Assembly (NCBI GenBank): GCA_965153355.1
Contig: OZ231126.1
Coordinates: 50,654,001-50,718,000, forward strand
Direction: 5' to 3'
DNA from: Flaccisagitta enflata
Lineage: Eukaryota; Chaetognatha; Sagittoidea; Aphragmophora
Length of the DNA: 64,000 nt
Both the position numbers and the translations under genes were made by a program. Shown piece by piece: positions 48,365-62,045 of this stretch. The notes under the pieces were generated by a model, which ran no database searches, was not told the DNA's origin, and saw only the letters and a program-made list of their open reading frames with translations. Numbering within the stretch: position 1 is the first letter of the stretch; each line of letters opens with the position of its first letter.

Positions 48365-48382
48365 GGATATTTAAAAATATCC
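48365..48382. repeat. Palindrome centre
   Basis: ggatattt-aa-aaatatcc. Inverted homology extends outward on both sides (gaatttcgtaaaa / ttttacgaaattc; ctgacagttgaa / ttcaactgtcag). Confidence 0.95.
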
Positions 48383-48916
48383 TTTTTTACGAAATTCAAC
48401 TGTCAGCTGACAATCTCTAAAAGGAACCTGACAAAGACATCCAAAATGCCAAAAATGATGTGGCAAAAAAGTCTTATATTAGTGTCAGATAGATATAAGT
48501 AGCCCCTTAAAAAAAATTGACCATATCATGCAAACCGTGTCAGTAATCACAAAGCAAAGACACCTCACTAAAACAATTCTTACTCTTTTCAAAGATTTAG
48601 CCTGAAAACTCTGCCATTTTAAGACCATTTTACTGTAGAAAGCAAGCAATTGGAAGACTGACTCTCTGAAATAGTAGGAATGGACTTATATTGCACATGT
48701 CAAACCTTGGTCAAGAATGGATTATATCATGTAAAAAAAAAATGGTGCAAAAAGGTGATGAAACAAGTGTGTCAAGATATGGTTCATGAAGTCATAAAGA
48801 GCATTCTTTTACATGGAACTGCCTCACAATGGATGTAGCCTACCAACGGACAGACACAACCTCCGATATTGTCGCTAGTAAATAGTGTTTAGAAATATGA
48901 TTGTGATTATCAAAAA

Positions 48917-49073
48917 AAACAAGGCCGTATACACGAGCCGAAGTCGCGTGCGGGTGGGCAGGAGCGGCGAAAAAAGCTAAGTGTGACCGCTAAGTGTGAC
49001 CGACGGACGGACAGACCGACCGACCGACAGACGGACAGAGTGGGTCATAGAGTCGCGTGCACGCGACTAAAAA
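48917..49073 (+). mobile_element. Complete helentron-like element, motif GTCGCGTGC
   Basis: The 5' end is aacaaGGCcgtatacacgaGCC, then GTCGCGTGC at 48943-48951 and gggtgggcag. The core repeats ctaagtgtgac and gacggacgg. The 3' end is a perfect 18-nt palindrome AGTCGCGTGCACGCGACT (49051-49068), then aaaaa. Motif and hairpin agree exactly. The left-arm copy lacks the 5' half. Confidence 0.85.
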
Positions 49074-50679
49074 TGGAAGATAGGAAAAAGATCGTGAATC
49101 TATATATTTATCTTTATCGCGACCCTTCAGAAAAAGTGTTAAATGTTAAATGTTAAGTGTTAAATTATGTTTTTGATCCGGTGGGACTTAACAAACAAGA
49201 AATTAACTTTTTAACTTTAACTTTTTTTTTTTAAACTTTTAACTTTTTAACTTTTAACTTTTTAACTTTTTAACTTTTTAACTTTTTAACTTTTAACTTT
49301 TTAACTTTTTAACTTTTTAACTTTTTAACTTTTTAACTTTTTAACTTTTTTTTTACTTTTTGACTTTTTAACAAACAACTTTCAACAAACAACTTCTTTT
49401 AATCTGGCGGGACTTAACAAATAAGAAATAACCTTTTTACGATATGCTTTTTTTTTCATCTTTTGTTTTTTTTTGTTTGTTTGTTTTTTTTTTTTTTGAC
49501 TAGTAGGCCAAGTTATCAAAGTATAATTAAGAAAAGGAGAGGAAGCAAAAGAAAATCAGATAGCTAGTAAAATGCAATGAATTAAAATGATCGAGAAAAA
49601 TTTTTTTTTTTTTTTTTTTAAGAAGATTTTATGAAATTCAATACTGTTAGTGATTTTTTGCTATTTCTTTGTGCACTGCAAAGAAAGGAAAAAGGTCTTC
49701 CTGTGGACAGTGCCTCAGAGAGAACTGAGGACGCACAAAAGATCAAAGGAAGGACAGATGTACTGATCTGGATGGCTAATAACGGGTGTTAGTATTTAGG
49801 GGAAAGATGTGGAAAAGCTCGTGCAGAAATGTTGTTAGAAAGTCTTGAGTTGTAAAAAGAGTGCCCTAAAAAGGCTGGCGGAATGCCTCAAGTGACTGAA
49901 TTGTGAAATAAGAAGAAAAGGAAGGAAAAAAAAATGACTGATGGGATTGTCAGACAAATTACAGTTGGATGCAAGACTCATGTAAAGACATGGAAAACCA
50001 GAAGCCGGTTAGATCTGTGAGTGACGCATAAAGCTTTTATGGAATTGCTGATCAAATCGAGTGTCCAATAAGGAGATTTGGCAAGTTGGGCAGGCACTAG
50101 ACTGGAGCAGATGGTTATTTCGCATGCATGAGTTACAGATCAATGGCACTTAGGCTTGGATGAAAAATTAACGGGAAATTCTGTTACAACATACCAAAGA
50201 AAGGTGGATTTAAGAACATTGAAGTAATCATTGGCCAGAAGTGATCTGTGAATTAGTGTCATTGACAAAATAGTGGAAAAAATTATATAACATAACATTT
50301 CTTTTTTTTGGAAGGGAGGTAAGAGCCAGAAATCTTATTTAAAGATATTAGGGATTGTTCAACTGCATTTTAAGGAAATTTTCAATGGATTTTGAACTAA
50401 TTTTTAGATTATCTAGTTTAAGAGATATTAGGAAAGTTATGGAAGTACTCAATGATTTCCAAAACCATGTATTAATAGTCTGTTAGAGATTGTTACATTC
50501 TTTCTCTATTATCCATAAAGAGAAAAGACTTTGAAGAGAAAAGACTGATAATGAGTTTAATGAAATGGATTGCCCACCACAGTCACGTGGCTTTGCATTC
50601 TTGCAAAAGGGAATAACTGTGCACCAGTTCCATGGTGCTAAGCCACAGTCGCTATGCTACGTGCAAATAAATGAGATTA

Positions 50680-51330
50680 GAGATTGTAAGCCACCTTTTG
50701 GGCTTAAAAGATGAGTAACATTGATTCTTGAAGGTGTAATTGAAATTGAGCTTCGTCAAGGAATCATGAAGATGATAAGCCTCCTTTTGGGCTAGAAGTG
50801 ATTTAGATGATGAGCCGCCTTTTGGGCTAAAAGATTGATTTGAGATTGTAAGCCACCTTTTGGGCTTAAAAGATGATTATTGAGTAACATTGATTCTTGA
50901 CGGCATAATTGAGCTTCATTAAGGAATCAAGAAGATGATAAGCCTCCTTTTGGGCTAGAAGTGATTAAGATGATGAGCCGCCTTTTGGGCTAAAAGATTG
51001 TAAGCCACCTCTTGGGCTTAAAAGATGATTAATGAGTAACATTGATTCTTGACGGTATAATTGAACTTCGTCAAGGAATCAAGAAGATGATAAGCCTCCT
51101 TTTGGGCTAAAAGATTGATTAAGATGATGAGCCGCCTTTTGGGCTAAAAGATTGATTGGAGATTGTAAGCCACCTTTTGGGCTTAAAAGATGATTAATGA
51201 GTGACATTGATTCTTGACGGTATAATTGAACTTCATCAAGGAATCATGAAGATGATAAGCCTCCTTTTGGGCTAAAAGAGTGATTAAGATGGTGAGCCTC
51301 CTTTGGGCTAAAAGATTGATTTAAGCAATG
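50680..51330 (+). repeat. Tandem repeat, about 155-165 bp unit
   Basis: About four units, each with attgtaagccaccttttggg, cttaaaagatgattaatgag, taacattgattcttgacgg and gataagcctccttttgggct. The aagccaccttttgggctt blocks are themselves short inverted repeats. Confidence 0.85.
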
Positions 51331-52902
51331 TTGCATTGTAGATTTTTGTGATTTTTTTTTTTCATTTCATTTTTTTTTTGGTACCTTTGGGCTCATTTTT
51401 TTTCTTTTTTTTTTTTTTTTTTTTTAGAGAGAACCCACGTTGTAAAAGCAAGGTTAGAGAGCTCTTTATTTTTTTTGTTTTTATGGTGTAAAGGACTGTA
51501 TGAGAAACATTGCCCTTTTGATTGATATTGTTTTTTTTTTTTTTTTTTGTGATCAAGGTGATTCAAAAAAATCACAGTCAAATTTTTTCAAACAGGGAAA
51601 TTTTAAACGCATAAATTAGGTGTCAATTTTATTAAGTATGTGATTTGTCTTGTAACTTTCATTTTCATGGCCATGAAAATCGGTTAACGTATTGCAAACT
51701 TTCAAATTTACTTCAACACTGGCCCCCACTTGGTGCTTTCACTCTCAAAGCTTCACCTGGTCTAGAATGCAATGAAGGTAACAGTTGTCGCGGAAGTCAA
51801 TGTCACGGAAGTAGTGTCAAACAGAAGCCAAATTGGGTCTTGCTCCACTGGTTGGCAGTGGAATGGGAAGCTTATTGGGTGAGGCAATCAAAACTGGGCC
51901 CAGGAGGAAATAATTTGAAAATTAGCACCAGAAGTTTTTAGTGGGCACCTCGCCCCCTTCCCTAGATTGAGTTTTTCTGGATTTTTTTTTTTTTTTTTTA
52001 TCTTACTTAGATTAGCATCGCTTTCTCTCTTTGGCCTCCTGGGAGATGGAATTCACCAGGCGCAGCCTCGGGCGAGAGCCTTTCCAAATATACCCGTCAC
52101 AGGTTCAGGTGGCCCATGGCTTCCCATGAAGACTACCTGATGATCTGCTAAGTATATTCCACATGCTTCCCAGAAGCTCCTTTTCAGAGATTCCGATCAC
52201 ATGTGCCATGCTCTGGTGAGATAGAATTCAACCGTTACATGGGCCTGACTGTACATTAAGCCACTGACAGGAAATCAATGACCGACCAATGACCCAGTCG
52301 ATAGCGATCCCAGCCCTTTCCGATCTAGGGTCTGCCCAGTCTCAGGAAAGTTCGGAGCCGACGGTCTAATCCTGCAAGGACTTAGCTATCCTTACAAAAT
52401 GTTGACCGTTAACATTGGTCTTGCCTGTAGTGAAATTGGCTAATTGCACCCCCTTGCGCTTTCGAGGAGGGCACTCAAGGCCAAGTCCTCATTTTGCGCT
52501 TTAATCCCCTGCAGTCAACCAATTTACCTGGGTGTAAGCTGTCGCTTACGTACCACGGTCCCCCACTTACTATATAACTGGGTTACATAGCAGCCCGAGT
52601 TTCCGCCGACTAGGAAGTACCACTGTAGTATGTTGTTTCATACTTCGTTAGACACGGGGGCCTTCAGTATCTCCCCAGCACTATAGAAACTTTTTAACGT
52701 GCCCCCGGACTCTTGCGAGCCCACAGCTTCCTGTTGTCCACCAAGTTATAGGGACCTGATCCCCCTTTCTTGCTACCTGGTATTTTTGTGCTGCGCCCCC
52801 TTGCCTAGATCAGTTTGTTAGAGCCTCAGACTTTTTGTTTGTTCCAACTGTCTTGAGTTTCTGAATGGAATCTTTTGCATCCATTCACGATGTTCCTTGT
52901 TG
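51331..52902. other. Right-arm partner of 44457-45720, with long A/T runs
   Basis: Several T runs of 15 or more. 51645-51941 has a 98-codon plus frame lacking an intact left-arm equivalent, so no gene is called. 52030-52760 aligns only loosely to the left arm. Confidence 0.4.
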
Positions 52903-53658
52903 TTATGCCCAACTGCCGGACAAAAGACTGCAAAAAGGAGTGCTTGTGCACTCTCGCGCTATGTGTTTTATCCGCCTGCAGTTGAAGCACATGATATCTG
53001 TGGGTCTATGCTTATTGATGTAATTGTCATCCACCTTTGATTTTGGCTGATTGATGATTCTGAAATGACCCAAATTGGACATTTGAGCTTTCAGAAAAAT
53101 AGGGAGATAGTCCACTGTGATTGAAGAATGGCTGAGTTTGTCCTTCAGCCACTGAGGGATGTTTGGCGTTGTATTTAACACCAAATTCTTTACAAAAGGT
53201 GTTTTCAAACTTGCTTCAGCCAATTGGTTTCTGTCATAAAAGGCCATCACTCTTTGGCGAATCCATATTAAGTTTCTTTATGCCGTGGGCGTTGATCCCA
53301 GAATCTTTCTTCCTTTGTTCTGTTGAGGCCGATGTCATTGATGCTTCGGAGAACAGCTAGAACTTCAGCAACAGATGAAGGCTGTCTGGCCTCCAGCGCC
53401 TCGATAAATCGGTCTCCAATACTTGAGCCTTCAATAAGCCGTCGCAGGGAGAGGGCAACATGGAATTTGCCGTCGCAGGGAGAGGGCAACATGGAATTTG
53501 GTCAGCCTTCCTTCTTCCAAATCCTTTTAAAATTTACCAGAACCAAAGGCACGCGCTTCAACATCGTCACAAAAGTCTTGAAAGTTGCCAAATTCACTAC
53601 GCCTTACAACCAGCCACTGGTGATACCTTTTCACTGACCTGCGTATTTTCCGGCTCAT
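52903..53658 (-). pseudogene. Broken Gag-like frame, right-arm copy
   Basis: Mirror of 43738-44456. The start codon is at 53656-53658. The first frame closes near 53527, a middle frame covers 53268-53492, and the zinc-knuckle frame covers 52903-53250 (CFNCRRIKHIAREC). An about 30-bp tandem duplication (gggagagggcaacatggaat repeated, 53450-53500) is unique to this copy. The breaks are not all at the same places as in the left copy. Confidence 0.6.
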
Positions 53659-54295
53659 CTTCTTGTTGGGGAGAAGAATAGGAAAGAAAAAAAATAAAAG
53701 ACAGAATGAAGGAAAGAGAGAAGAAAGGAAAGAAAGCACATGATAACAAAACAAACACTAACAACAGGTGGGGCTCAGAACGTCCCTCCTTTTTGTTTCA
53801 AAAGGAGAAAGGCCAAGTGCACCCTAGATGTGCGCAGAAAGTCCCTTGAGGATGGAGTAATGAAAGAAGTTTGGATCCAGCCTCCAATTTAGAGATTGGC
53901 TAAGAAAAGGAAGCGATTTTTTTTTTTTTTTTTTTTTTTTTTGGCCTAGCCCTTGATTCTGAGGGTGAGCAAGATAGATGTGAGCAAGATAGATTGAGGC
54001 GAGAATTGGACCCAGTCTCAATTTTAGCGGATGGATTTTGATGGAGGGAGAGCTGTTTTTGGGCCGAGCCTCAAATTAAGAGGGTGGATGGAGAACGTGG
54101 AAATTGAAAAGATTTAGACCCAGCCTCCAATTTAGAGGATGGATGAAGAAGGTCGATGCAGAGAAGATTTGGACCTAGCCTCCAATTGAGAGGATGGATG
54201 GAGTAGGTCAATGGAGAGAAGACATGGACCCAGCCTCCAATTCAGTGACTGGATGGAGAAGAGGATTACACACAAGCCCAAAGATGCATGTGTGT

Positions 54296-54297
<2 letters not shown>

Positions 54298-54374
<77 letters not shown>
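54298..54374. repeat. (GT)n microsatellite
   Basis: Right-arm partner of 43134-43190. Confidence 0.97.
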
Positions 54375-54380
<6 letters not shown>

Positions 54381-54904
54381 CTGTGAATACATCCAGTGTA
54401 TGCATGTTGTTATTTAAGTATACTGATTACAACCACTCGAGATCGGTGAGATCAGAGGGGAAATTGTAAAAGAAAATGATAGGGGATAAAAAAGAAATGG
54501 AAAAATAGAGACAGAAATAGAGAAAGAGTGTGAGAGAGAAAGTTGGAGCGAAAGAAAGGATGACCCACGTATAGAAAGATAGAAAAGAAACAAGTAAAGA
54601 AGAATGACAGGAAGAGAGAGAGAAAGAAGGAGAAAATCAAGTGAACAAGAAAACAAAAGGAAAGCTTTAGCCGATTGACCGTTAACCGTGTAAACCGGTA
54701 ACGCAGCTCGGGCCGAATTGAACGCAACATGAGATTTTTAAAGACAGCACTTTTGATGCTGTTTTAGTTTTTATCTACAGGTTTTTACTCTTAGGAGCTG
54801 AATTCTGATTCGAGCATTAGGATATTCAATTTTTTGTATGTCTAGGCAACACTTGGCCTTTTTTTTTCAAAATGCAAGCACGCAAATCTGTGTAAAGCGC
54901 GCGC

Positions 54905-55210
<306 letters not shown>

Positions 55211-55491
55211 AATACTGCTCGTAAACAGATCCGCAGAGATCGACCAACCGCCTGACTTTCTCGCACTGATGTGGAGAATGTTTGTTTGGATTTCGATTTT
55301 GCTACTTTTTTTTCAATTGAGGGACTTCGATTCGTCCCTCATGTCACCGTGTCAACGCCGCAAGATCCCCACGTTCTCACCGCTTTGTCACCCAGTCCAG
55401 ATGACAAAGTGAGACTGATGGTTAGGGATTTGGCTTTCCAGTTGAGCCAACTTTATTTAATAATGGTGCCGCTTCACTAGGTTTAAAACGA

Positions 55492-55496
<5 letters not shown>

Positions 55497-55575
<79 letters not shown>

Positions 55576-55871
55576 AGAAGAAGAAGAAGAAGAAGAAGAA
55601 GAAGAAGAAGAAGAAGAAGAAGAAGAAGAAGAAGAATGATTTCCCACCCAGGCGATGTTACATCGGAATTCCGGGCCTTAGTTATTCACTAAACTGGGCC
55701 GGGGTCAGAAATCTTTGTTGCCCGACACAGGGAGTGGTGATGACAGCAAGTGTCTACTAGACACTGTCTAGGATGTGCCGGTGGTTTATGCGATGTTCAG
55801 GGTCGCAGCGTTAGGTTAGCCTATCTCCCAAGATAGGTCGCGGGGTGCGCGGGGTGGGAGAGGCGGGTTGT

Positions 55872-55965
<94 letters not shown>
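55497..55965. repeat. (GA)n and (GAA)n tracts around a unique block
   Basis: GA 55497-55571, GAA 55577-55635, GA 55873-55963. Confidence 0.95.
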
Positions 55966-56300
55966 TCCTTGTAGATGTAGCGCCGTTTGCGTATTGTTGC
56001 ACGACCATGCAACTTTCTCTTTTTGTTCTGCAGTGATTTGGAATCATGGCGTTTTGAATCATTCAAGGAGATAGTGAGATTCAAGAGAATGGAATCCTGG
56101 TTTTCTTTTGTTTTAGACGCTCTGATGATATGATGCTTTTGATGATATGATGATTTTGATGACATGATGATATGATGATATGATGGTTAGGATAGATTAG
56201 TAATAACAAAATAAGATATTACCACTGCTGCCTTTTAAGCCACGGGGCCGTTACCGACAGTGATAGGGACTATGTATCTTACGTTCGCATAGTCAAGCTC

Positions 56301-56700
<400 letters not shown>

Positions 56701-56783
56701 AATGAAGAAGAAAGAAAAAAAGAAAAAAATCAAAAATACTTACTTGGTGATCTTGACTCGGTTTTCACCGATTTCAAGAATAT

Positions 56784-57545
56784 ACAGGGTGTATCACATC
56801 AAACAGGACAAAAGAAAACGATGTATTTTTGCTTCTAGAAGTGCAAAATCATTTCTGAAAACTGTTTCTAAAAGATAACTTCAGACGATTTTTGAATGAT
56901 ACAGACTTTTGCTAGTCAGGGTTAACATATCCTCAGCAAACCATGAAAAATGCCTTTTAGCCAAAAATGCTAATTTCTATCCAAATTCAAGGTTTTTCCT
57001 TAGATTTTTCAAGTCATATTCACATATAGATGACAAAAATGGTCAGAAATGTTTGTCAGTTACGCTAGGACACTGAAGATTGGGATTCCCTCATGACCTT
57101 TGTCAAAATTGTATCATTCAATATAGTTATTGAAATTTTTATCGATGCACATAAAACTTTTTTGTAATGAAACTTACAAAAAAGTCTCTGGACCTAACCA
57201 ATATTGTACAATTTTCTCATTTTTTGCAGAGGTATGATTCTACCTCACAATATCTTTAATTCAAGACCATTGCCAGGATTGTAGCACCATTTGTTTGGAA
57301 ATGAGAGTAGGATAAAAAGATGCTTGTCAATATACAACAAAACAAGCAAAAACTAAAAGTAAAAACTATACTTTGCTTTAAACAATACAAAGGGATTCAG
57401 TTTTCTTAATGAGCCTTTGGCAAAATACAGATATAGAAATCGTTTTTTAAGAGCTTTCTGAACCTGTTTACAGAATCATTCTACCATTTCTAGAAGCAAA
57501 GATACATCGTTTTCTTTTGTCCTGTTTGGCGTGGTACTCCCTGTA
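56784..57545. mobile_element. Mariner-type MITE, right-arm copy
   Basis: Starts TACAGGGTGTATCACATCAA and ends ttggcgtggtactccctgta. Mirror of 40173-40916. Confidence 0.85.
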
Positions 57546-57944
57546 CCTTACCTGTACCTTGAACTTAGTTACGTTGCATTGCCGCGTTTACAATGATGCC
57601 GTGAGCATCGTTAATGCCGCGCGCATCGCTAATGCCGCGGTAATGTCGTTAATGCCGTGTACGCTTTTTCGCGTTTGCATTAATTCCGAGTTTTCCTATA
57701 GTGCAGCGCGACTGCAAAGTTAATGCATCGTTAATGCATTAATACTTGCTTGAGGTTTTGGGTCGTGTCTTCCATGAATGCAGCGTGACTGCATCTTTAA
57801 TGCATCGTTAATGATAAGTATTTCTTCGGGGTTCCACGCTTTTCTTCCGGGTCCAATCGTCCAGGGGGTTGAAATTTTCGTCCGGGGTAGTGGTCTTCTT
57901 AATTTCCGCGATCCAGTTGTCCAGGGAAAATTAAGATGATCGGT

Positions 57945-58110
57945 GACACCATTGGGCGCCACGTCTCATCTGGGAGCGAATAAGCGAGAGATTTGGGATA
58001 TCAGGTGCTTTATTCATCAGATGAGTGAGACAGAGTCAGGATCGCCCGAAGGCTCTCCCGAAAACTGTCTGCATAACAGAACAAGAATCATGCTTATATA
58101 TGCGAGTGAT
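57945..58110 (-). mobile_element. LTR end and primer-site-like sequence, right-arm copy
   Basis: Minus-strand mirror of 39606-39770. The TGGCGCCCAA equivalent is at 57952-57961, with AATAAA and TATA-like signals at matching distances. With the left copy this makes two inward-facing LTR ends. Confidence 0.5.
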
Positions 58111-58207
58111 AATGATGATGAAAAAGAAAGAAGAGGATTGCCTCGCCTCGAAAACGGGGGTTTTAGGGGAATGAACCGCTGGGTTTAGCCGAGCCCTGGG
58201 GAAGACG

Positions 58208-58298
<91 letters not shown>

Positions 58299-58465
58299 TC
58301 CGGGATGAATCTTAACCAGACTCCAGAAATGATAAAACTTGTTCGATACGATCCGTTGAAATTATGAAATCCACTTCTGTAGGAGTAAAGATTACCAAAT
58401 TAACATCCAATCTCAGAATCTAGTCAATGATTAGTGTAGTAGGGTTGCAGCCAGTGAAGTCAAGT

Positions 58466-58690
58466 TTTTAGTTGCGGACACGCAACTCTATAAGAGGCTT
58501 TGTCCGTCCGTTGGTCCGTTGGTCCGTCCGTCGGTCCGTCCGTGGTGATGGAGTAAATAAGTGGAAAAACGAGAATTTTTTTATAATTTTTGTGTACGTT
58601 TGTGTGTGGGGGTGGAGGTTGGGTGTGGATGGGGGTTGAAAAAATACCCATGCCCACCCGTCCCCAACGATATTGTGACCCCGCGTCACT
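58466..58690 (-). mobile_element. Helentron-like element, motif GTTGCGGAC, right-arm copy
   Basis: Mirror of 39037-39251. The 3' hairpin is present as GTTGCGGACACGCAAC (58471-58486). The 5' motif is altered (gtccccaacg instead of gtccgcaacg), so one position has drifted in this copy. Confidence 0.75.
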
Positions 58691-59634
58691 TGTTAAGGAA
58701 AAAAAGAAGCCGAAAAAGAAGTTGAATAAAATGAAAAAGAAAAAGAAAAAGAAAAAGAAAAAGAAAAAGAAAAAACAAGGTCATTAGACCTAAGACGCGT
58801 GCGTCGGCATTTTCACAAAAGGTCGGACAAACAGACAGGCAGACCGACTAGAATTTCAAAGATTACCTTTGATTTAGCCAACCGGTTCTTATTGATACCC
58901 TAAAACCTTTAAAATGGCTTTAAAACATATTAAACGCCTTTTAAACAACTTTGTGATGGACCGACCGACGGACGGACGGACGGACTGACGGACCAAAAAG
59001 TGGCTTATAGAGTACGCGTGAGCACGCGACTAAAAATAAAAATAAAATGAAAATAAACCAGGTCATTAGACCTAAGTCGCATGCGTCGGCACTTTCAGAA
59101 AAGTCACGCAGACAGACAGATGAACAGACTAAAACCTTTAAAAATACCTTTAACCTAAAAACAAAAAGCCTTAAAATCAACTTTGTGACAAACCAATGGA
59201 CAGACAGATGGACGCATGGATGTATGGACAGGATGGACAGACAGATGCACGCATCCCAGGAATAAACCCTTGGTGGAAAAAAAAGGCACCCTAACGGATA
59301 GACAGACGGACCAACAAGTGGCTCATAGAGGTGTATGAATGACATGAAAACATACAAAAACATTTAAAATGTCTTTAAATTGGGTGAAACACTCTTTAAA
59401 CCACTTTGTGACAGGCCGACCGACGGACCAACAGACCATCTGACCAACTAAAAAGTGGTTTAAAGAGGTTTATAAATGCCGTAGAAACATTCAAAAACAT
59501 TTAAACTGTCCTTATTTTGTGTGAAACGCCTTTTATAAAGTTTTGTTACGGACCGACCGACCGACCGACGGATCAATGGACCGACGGACCAACCGACCAA
59601 AAAGTGGCTTATAGAGTCACGTAGCACGCGACTT

Positions 59635-59930
59635 AAAATGAAAATGAAAAATGAAAATGAAAATGAAAATGAAAATGAAAAATGAAAAAGAAAATGAAAA
59701 TGAAAATGAAAATGAAAATGAAAATGAAAATGAAAATGAAAATGAAAATGAAAATAAGAGATGAAAATGAAAATGAAAATGGAAATGAAAATGAAATGAA
59801 ATGAAAATGAAATGGAAAAAAATAAAATAAAATAAAGATGAAAATGAAATGAAAATGAAAATGAAAATGAAAATGAAATGAAAATGAAAATGAAAATGAA
59901 AATGAAAATGAAAATGAAAATGAAAATGAA
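59635..59930. repeat. (TGAAAA)n tract, outer edge of right arm
   Basis: Partner of 37850-38113. Confidence 0.95.
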
Positions 59931-59994
59931 ATAAAAACAGAAATTGAAAAAGAAAAGGGAAAAGAAGAAAAGACATGGCAGGAGAAAAAATGGT

Positions 59995-60090
59995 CGCAAA
60001 AGCCTCAGGTGGTCAGGTGGTCAGGTGGTCAGGTGGTCAGGTGGTCAGTTGATCAGTGGTACCCGAGCCCCTTAAGTAAGCAGTTGCTGG
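59995..60090 (+). mobile_element. F1 left-end fragment with (aggtggtcag)n
   Basis: gtcgcaaaagcctcaggtgg, five copies of a 10-bp aggtggtcag unit (60006-60050), then gatcagtggtacccgagccc. It is an F1 terminus in which the ggtcag module has expanded. Confidence 0.65.
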
Positions 60091-61530
60091 GAACATGGTA
60101 GAACTAATTACTGTCGTGGTAAGGGTGGCAGTCAATGACCTGTGCTCCCCCTTGAATGCCAGTTCTAACCTTGTACCCTCCATTTTGTGGTTGAAAAAAA
60201 AGTGGCGATGCTTGTGGCGATGCTTGCTATGTAAGGGAAATTTTTTCGATTTATCACAACTCTGGCCAACCATTGGTGTGCATGCTACTGGGGCCGTTAT
60301 TGCAACATAAGGGATGCCTACGGCGGGGACAGTGACACAAATATCCCAATAATGAGCCCTGGGGTTCCCGGGTTCGATGTGCGTGGTTGTATGTTACGGT
60401 CGAATTGGTCGGGTCATTTAGATGGGGGTACTATTATGGGCCCTAGGACGATGCTTAGAGGCCGTGGGGGTTAGGAGAGTGAAGATCCATCCTCACGGCG
60501 GTTACGGTACTGTTTGATTGGGGGTGTATAGGCTCCTCATTATGGGCGGCCGATTGCCCCCCGTGATTGGGCCTCAGGGTCACGGGTGGCCGAATTTGAA
60601 GATCGAGGTCGCGTGTTTTCAAAATTGGCTATAAAGGCAAGGATGGACGGAAAACTTGGATACACCCATTTGCCTAAAGGTGGGGTGAATGCTGAGGTAA
60701 AAATCGCGGCAGAAAATACCCGGGGCAAAATACCCGGAGCGGGAAAAGCGGCTAGATAGGGTGGGCGGACACGGACCTGGCTACGGCGGAAACAAAACTA
60801 GGAACGGATTTGAACTCAAAGGAATACGGAAACGGAATACTGAACGGAATGACACACATACATGGTAGCTTAGATGAGACACAGGTGGATAGGCCTGTAA
60901 GTGGAATGAGGCTTAGAGTGGGCAAGAAATAGGGGAGGAGAACTGCAAGGTAGAGATGGAAGTTGTAATGGAGAGGTAATTTCTAATAATGGACGCCTGG
61001 ATAGTGACGACTTTGACCATGGTAGCTGCGTTGACTGACTGATGGACTGGATATGAACCCTGATTGACTGACGGACTGATGATTTGGGATGCGGGAGGGG
61101 GATTGATAAAACGGGAGGGGCAGGGTAGATTGATGAATATGAGGGAAATTGGGAACTTCTGTACAATGAAGCTTTGCTATAGCATATCCGCTTATGGGGC
61201 AAAATCGTGATGCTTTCGTGTTTTCTAAGATGAGGAGGCTTCACTGTCGTGCACCACTTTGCTGTCCTTTTGCGCAAGGCCTAGCGACGCTTTCCTGTAT
61301 TGATAGGGTTAGAATGACGGGCCGACGTGACATACCTTGGACGCTAACCCGCCGACCTAAGTGCTTATCATGACAGACGTTAATTAGGACACATGACTTT
61401 GGAGCAAGCAAGAGGGTGTACTCTGCGAGTGGGGAGTAATCTTAGGGTTTTAAGGATTAAGATACAAGCTGACTAACTTATAAACGCGAGATGGCGGACT
61501 GCATCGGATAGGGGTCATCCATGTTCTGGC
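60091..61530. other. Higher-GC stretch, no gene recognised
   Basis: Noticeably more GC-rich than its surroundings at about 60300-60800, with many stops in all frames. The 135-codon minus frame at 60870-61277 has mixed, proline- and serine-rich composition without a recognisable domain. Confidence 0.3.
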
Positions 61531-61535
61531 AAACA

Positions 61536-62045
61536 CAGTAATATCCATCTCGACTGTAACATTTCACGACGGCATTGCTCAAAAACTAAAAGAGACTGTT
61601 CAATTCTAAAAAAAAAAACATATGAAAAGTAATTGCTTCCTATCAAATTTTGATACTTTTTACACATAAAAGACTTTGTAGCAAATTTTGCTAAAAAAGG
61701 TCATTTTTCTCTCTTTTTTTCATAAAACTGTATCCAATTACAATTTTTCTCCCTTAAACCTTAAACTACATCAATATAATTCATATTTGAGACCTATTTG
61801 ATATCAAAAAGTGAAAGTTTTTAGAAAATTCCAAGACAAAATTTTTTTGACAAAGTCACAAAAATGCTTGTTCTGCCAAGTATGATTATTGGTTCCTTAA
61901 AAATTTAGGGGTTTAGATTTTCTAAAAAAATCCTAGGCATCAATCATCATAAAAAAACAGAAGCTTTTTCCAGAATTGAATTATCTCTATTACTTTTTTA
62001 GCAATGCCGTCATGAAATGTTACAGTCGAGATGAATCATACTGTA
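61536..62045. mobile_element. MITE with about 50-bp inverted ends
   Basis: The left end cagtaatatccatctcgact, gtaacatttcacgacggcat and tgct is mirrored at the right by agcaatgccgtcatgaaatg, ttacagtcgagatgaatcat and actg. About 510 bp, AT-rich interior, no coding capacity. Confidence 0.85.

Noticed and set aside
52030-52790. Separate unique gene region in the right arm
   Set aside because: Scattered matches to 44640-45130 in inverted order show it is the diverged partner, not new sequence.
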